From: Actinomycetota bacterium
GTDB taxonomy: Bacteria; Actinomycetota; Thermoleophilia; Gaiellales; Gaiellaceae
Reading direction: 5' to 3'
Assembly (NCBI GenBank): GCA_005883245.1
Contig: VAXT01000183.1
Coordinates: forward strand, 1 to 7,844
DNA length: 7,844 nt
Shown: positions 6,171-7,844 of the stretch, piece by piece
How the letters are laid out: each line of letters starts with the position of its first letter
Numbering within the stretch: position 1 is the first letter of the stretch
Program-made: the position numbers and the translations under genes
The notes under the pieces: model-generated
The model's database searches: none
What the model saw: the letters and a program-made list of their open reading frames with translations, nothing else
Told to the model about the DNA's origin: nothing

Positions 6171-6473
6171 TCAGAAGAGCTTCTGGAGCTTCATGGCGGC
6201 GCCCATGTCACCTTCGATCTTGAGCTTGCCGGTCATGTATGCGGTCGTCGGGTTCTGTTGGCCCTCTGCGATCGCGCGGAAGGTCTCCTCCGAGGCGCGA
6301 ATCGTGACGTCCGCGTCTCCCCCGCCCTCGGTCACCTCGACGGCCCCGTCGGCGACGTCCACCTTCCACACGCCCGCGCCTTCGATGTCGAAGACGTACG
6401 AGTTGTTCATCCCGGCCGTCTTGGAGGGGTCGACGCGCGTCGGGAGGGAGTCGAAGAACTCACGTGGCTCCAT
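6171..6473 (-). CDS. SCP2 sterol-binding domain protein
   Basis: This is a stand-alone SCP2 (sterol carrier protein 2-like) domain of 100 residues, a soluble hydrophobic-pocket carrier that binds lipids or fatty acyl-CoA. Family marks are the strand pairs VFDIEGAGVWKVDV and DADVTIRASEETFRAI in the middle, and the C-terminal GKLKIEGDMGAAMKLQKLF, which closely fits the family consensus. It has no signal peptide or membrane segment. It is convergent with the carboxylase, with only 24 bases between the stop codons. Its location beside acyl-CoA genes fits a lipid or acyl-CoA role, though the ligand is unknown. The ATG at 6473 has no ribosome site. A TAGGCT box ends nine bases upstream, so a very short leader is likely. 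Confidence 0.92.
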   Translation of the reverse strand: MEPREFFDSLPTRVDPSKTAGMNNSYVFDIEGAGVWKVDVADGAVEVTEGGGDADVTIRASEETFRAIAEGQQNPTTAYMTGKLKIEGDMGAAMKLQKLF

Positions 6474-6482
6474 CGCCGCGCG

Positions 6483-6488
6483 AGCCTA
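6483..6488 (-). promoter_or_regulatory. -10-like box before the SCP2 gene
   Basis: On the minus strand this is TAGGCT (TAnnnT), nine bases before the ATG at 6473. A start seven bases downstream of the box would leave a leader of about three bases. No -35 element is recognisable at the usual distance. It lies in the 32-base gap after the small gene that precedes SCP2. Confidence 0.3.
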
Positions 6489-6505
6489 CCGAAAAACAGG
6501 ATGCG

Positions 6506-6742
6506 CTAAGCGGCGCTCCGAGCGACGGCGGGCGCTGGGGAGTAGCGCTCGATGAGCGCATACGAGAGCTCCCACTGAGCCCGGGCAATCGCGACGCGGT
6601 TCCGCTCGAGCTTGACCGAGCCCGCGTCGGACGCGCGCAGCGTCTGACGCTCGGCGGTGAGCCCTCCGAGCAGGTCGGTCAGCGCCTCGACGGTCTTCGC
6701 CGTCCGGCTACGTCGGAATCGAATCGGCCGCAGAGAGGTCAT
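6506..6742 (-). CDS. Small hypothetical protein, 78 residues
   Basis: I do not recognise this gene. The frame starts at ATG 6742 and ends with TAG. It has an Arg-rich N-terminus (RPIRFRRSRTAK, 5-16), then a mostly charged, probably helical body (about 17-66) and a short Ala/Pro tail. No membrane helix, signal peptide or cysteine pair is seen. Third codon positions are strongly G/C, as in its neighbours, which supports real coding. It lies 32 bases upstream of SCP2 on the same strand and is divergent from the aminopeptidase. An AT-rich patch (6765-6780) upstream could hold its promoter, but no clear -10 or ribosome site is seen. The open frame continues upstream across the aminopeptidase gene, but that part is antisense shadow. 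The basic N-terminus hints at nucleic-acid contact, which is only a guess. Confidence 0.5.
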   Translation of the reverse strand: MTSLRPIRFRRSRTAKTVEALTDLLGGLTAERQTLRASDAGSVKLERNRVAIARAQWELSYALIERYSPAPAVARSAA

Positions 6743-6785
6743 GCCCGCAGTGTGTATCGGCGAAATCAAAAGAAAGTTAAGGCCG

Positions 6786-6810
6786 GTCGAAGGTTGTGTA
6801 AACCTTCGGC
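6786..6810. repeat. Inverted repeat in the divergent gap before pepA
   Basis: CGAAGGTT (6788-6795) and AACCTTCG (6801-6808) are perfect inverted copies separated by GTGTA. One G-T pair and one G-C pair extend the stem to ten on the RNA level. The element sits mid-gap between the divergent small gene and the aminopeptidase, 40 bases before the aminopeptidase ATG and just upstream of a TAGCAT box. That placement suits an operator. No T-run follows, so a terminator reading toward pepA is unlikely. Confidence 0.45.
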
Positions 6811-6834
6811 AGCCACCGTAGAAACCCTGTCGGA

Positions 6835-6840
6835 TAGCAT
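6835..6840 (+). promoter_or_regulatory. -10-like box before pepA
   Basis: TAGCAT, in GGATAGCAT, ends ten bases before the ATG at 6851. Transcription starting about seven bases after the box would give a leader of about four bases. No Shine-Dalgarno lies between box and ATG (CGCGGCCCCA). No convincing -35 is seen. The position agrees with the TAnnnT boxes before the other transcription-unit starts here. Confidence 0.4.
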
Positions 6841-6850
6841 CGCGGCCCCA

Positions 6851-7844
6851 ATGCGGGTCGAAGTCGCAGACGCGTTTCCGGAGGCGGACGTCCTCGCTGT
6901 TCCGGTCGGCCAGGGCGGGATTCCCGCAGGCGGCGATCTCCAAGGGGCCGCCAGGATCGCCGAGGAAGAGGATCTCGCCGCGAAGGCCGGCCGCACTGCG
7001 GTCCTGTTCGCCGAGGAGCCTTCCAAGCGAGTCGTCCTCGTCGGGCTCGGCCCGGCGGACGAGCTCGACGCCGACACGGTGCGGACGGCTGCGGCCTCGG
7101 TCGCCCAGGCCACCGAGCGAATCGGCGGCACGCTCGCCTGGCTGCTCGACGATTCGCTCCCGCAGACGGAGCAGGCTCGCGCGGTCGTCGACGGGCTGAT
7201 CCTCGGCACCTACGACCCGGGCCGCTGGAAGTCCGACGCGGAGCCGGATCACCCGTTCAAGCGACTCGTCCTCGTCGGCGGCGACCCGACCCTCGCGGAG
7301 TCGGCGGAACGCGTGGCCACGATCGCCGACGGCGCGAACCGCGCGCGCGATCTCGCGAACACCGGCGCGAACGTCCTCACGCCGGAGAAGCTGGCCGAGC
7401 GCGCGAGCGAGATCGCCTCCGGGCACGAGCACCTGACGGCCGAAGCGCTCGGCCCGGACGAGTTCACGGAGCTCGGCATGGGCGCCTTCGCGGGCGTCGC
7501 GCAGGGCAGCCACAACCCGGCGCGCATGATCGTCATCCGCTACGACCCGCCGGCGGCGAAGGGCGATGTCCTGCTCGGCCTCGTCGGCAAGGCGATCACG
7601 TTCGACACCGGCGGGATCTCGATCAAGCCCGCGCTCTACATGGAAGACATGAAGGGAGACATGTCCGGCGGCGGCGCCGTCGTCGAAAGCATGGGCGTCA
7701 TCGCCGAGCTCGGGCTGCCGCTGCGCGCACTTGCCGTGGTCGCCGCGAGCGAGAACGCGGTCGGAGGCGGCGCGTTCCGCCCGGGAGACATCCTGACCGC
7801 GATGAACGGCAAGACGATCGAGATCACGAACACGGACGCGGAGG
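6851..7844 (+). CDS. pepA: M17 leucyl aminopeptidase (3' end cut by the window)
   Basis: This is a cytosolic two-metal aminopeptidase that removes N-terminal residues, typically leucine and other hydrophobic ones, from peptides. The family usually acts as a hexamer. The visible 331 residues hold a less conserved N-terminal domain (1-~160), then the catalytic domain. Metal-ligand and active-site segments are VGKAITFDTGGISIKP (K247, D252), MKGDMSGGGAV (D270) and NTDAE at the very edge (D329, E331). The segment SENAVGGGAFRPGDIL, where relatives have the PENMP-type loop, precedes it. The catalytic Arg that follows NTDAEG falls outside the window. The start at ATG 6851 gives the expected family N-terminus. 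There is no ribosome site, and a TAGCAT box lies ten bases upstream. Released leucine would feed the branched acyl-CoA genes to its left, though this link is only contextual. Confidence 0.95.
   Translation, partial: MRVEVADAFPEADVLAVPVGQGGIPAGGDLQGAARIAEEEDLAAKAGRTAVLFAEEPSKRVVLVGLGPADELDADTVRTAAASVAQATERIGGTLAWLLDDSLPQTEQARAVVDGLILGTYDPGRWKSDAEPDHPFKRLVLVGGDPTLAESAERVATIADGANRARDLANTGANVLTPEKLAERASEIASGHEHLTAEALGPDEFTELGMGAFAGVAQGSHNPARMIVIRYDPPAAKGDVLLGLVGKAITFDTGGISIKPALYMEDMKGDMSGGGAVVESMGVIAELGLPLRALAVVAASENAVGGGAFRPGDILTAMNGKTIEITNTDAE

Noticed and set aside
6743..7513. N-terminal extension of the 78-codon gene, which would give a 335-residue protein.
   Set aside because: The added part is antisense to the M17 aminopeptidase, has no family motif, and crosses the divergent control region.

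Overview
The window is a gene-dense, high-GC bacterial chromosome segment. Its features fit an actinobacterium: compact acyl-CoA carboxylase alpha architecture, TAnnnT boxes placed directly in front of start codons with no Shine-Dalgarno, and a stand-alone SCP2 protein. The gene flavour suggests the Thermoleophilia/Gaiellales side, but this is an impression from protein style, not a phylogenetic result. No rRNA, tRNA, CRISPR array, insertion sequence or phage gene is visible, and no stretch over 300 bases lacks a gene.

Left part (minus strand, read from 2771 down to 1). A DapA-family lyase/synthase (2771-1935) overlaps by 19 bases an FAD-dependent DAO-family amine or amino-acid oxidase (1953-913), whose strong AGGAGG ribosome site lies inside the lyase gene. 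These two look like one catabolic operon, where an oxidase makes an imine or keto product and a Schiff-base lysine enzyme processes it. After 72 bases comes a WecA/TagO-type polyprenyl-phosphate sugar-1-phosphate transferase (840 to the left edge, partial), an envelope glycopolymer gene of unrelated function.

Middle (plus strand). Only 23 bases from the lyase start, and divergent from it, begins an enoyl-CoA hydratase that resembles methylglutaconyl-CoA hydratase (LiuC type) of leucine breakdown. The gap holds two -10-like boxes that share their central TA base pairs, one per direction, each 6-7 bases from its ATG. Four bases after the hydratase stop is one continuous 870-codon frame. It encodes eleven of the expected twelve helices of an MFS transporter, then, without a stop, a biotin carboxylase plus biotin carrier (acyl-CoA or methylcrotonyl-CoA carboxylase alpha) that lacks its first ~20 residues. 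This in-frame junction near 4587 is the most unusual object in the window. It is either a real fusion/deletion or an assembly error.

Right part. Convergent to the carboxylase lies a 100-residue SCP2 sterol/lipid-carrier protein (6473-6171, minus), preceded by an unrecognised 78-codon gene (6742-6506, minus). Divergent from these, after a 108-base regulatory gap with a perfect 8-bp dyad, starts an M17 leucyl aminopeptidase (6851 to the right edge, partial). Peptide hydrolysis by the aminopeptidase, leucine-type acyl-CoA breakdown by hydratase and carboxylase, and the oxidase/lyase pair together suggest an amino-acid-catabolising neighbourhood. That link is inference from context.
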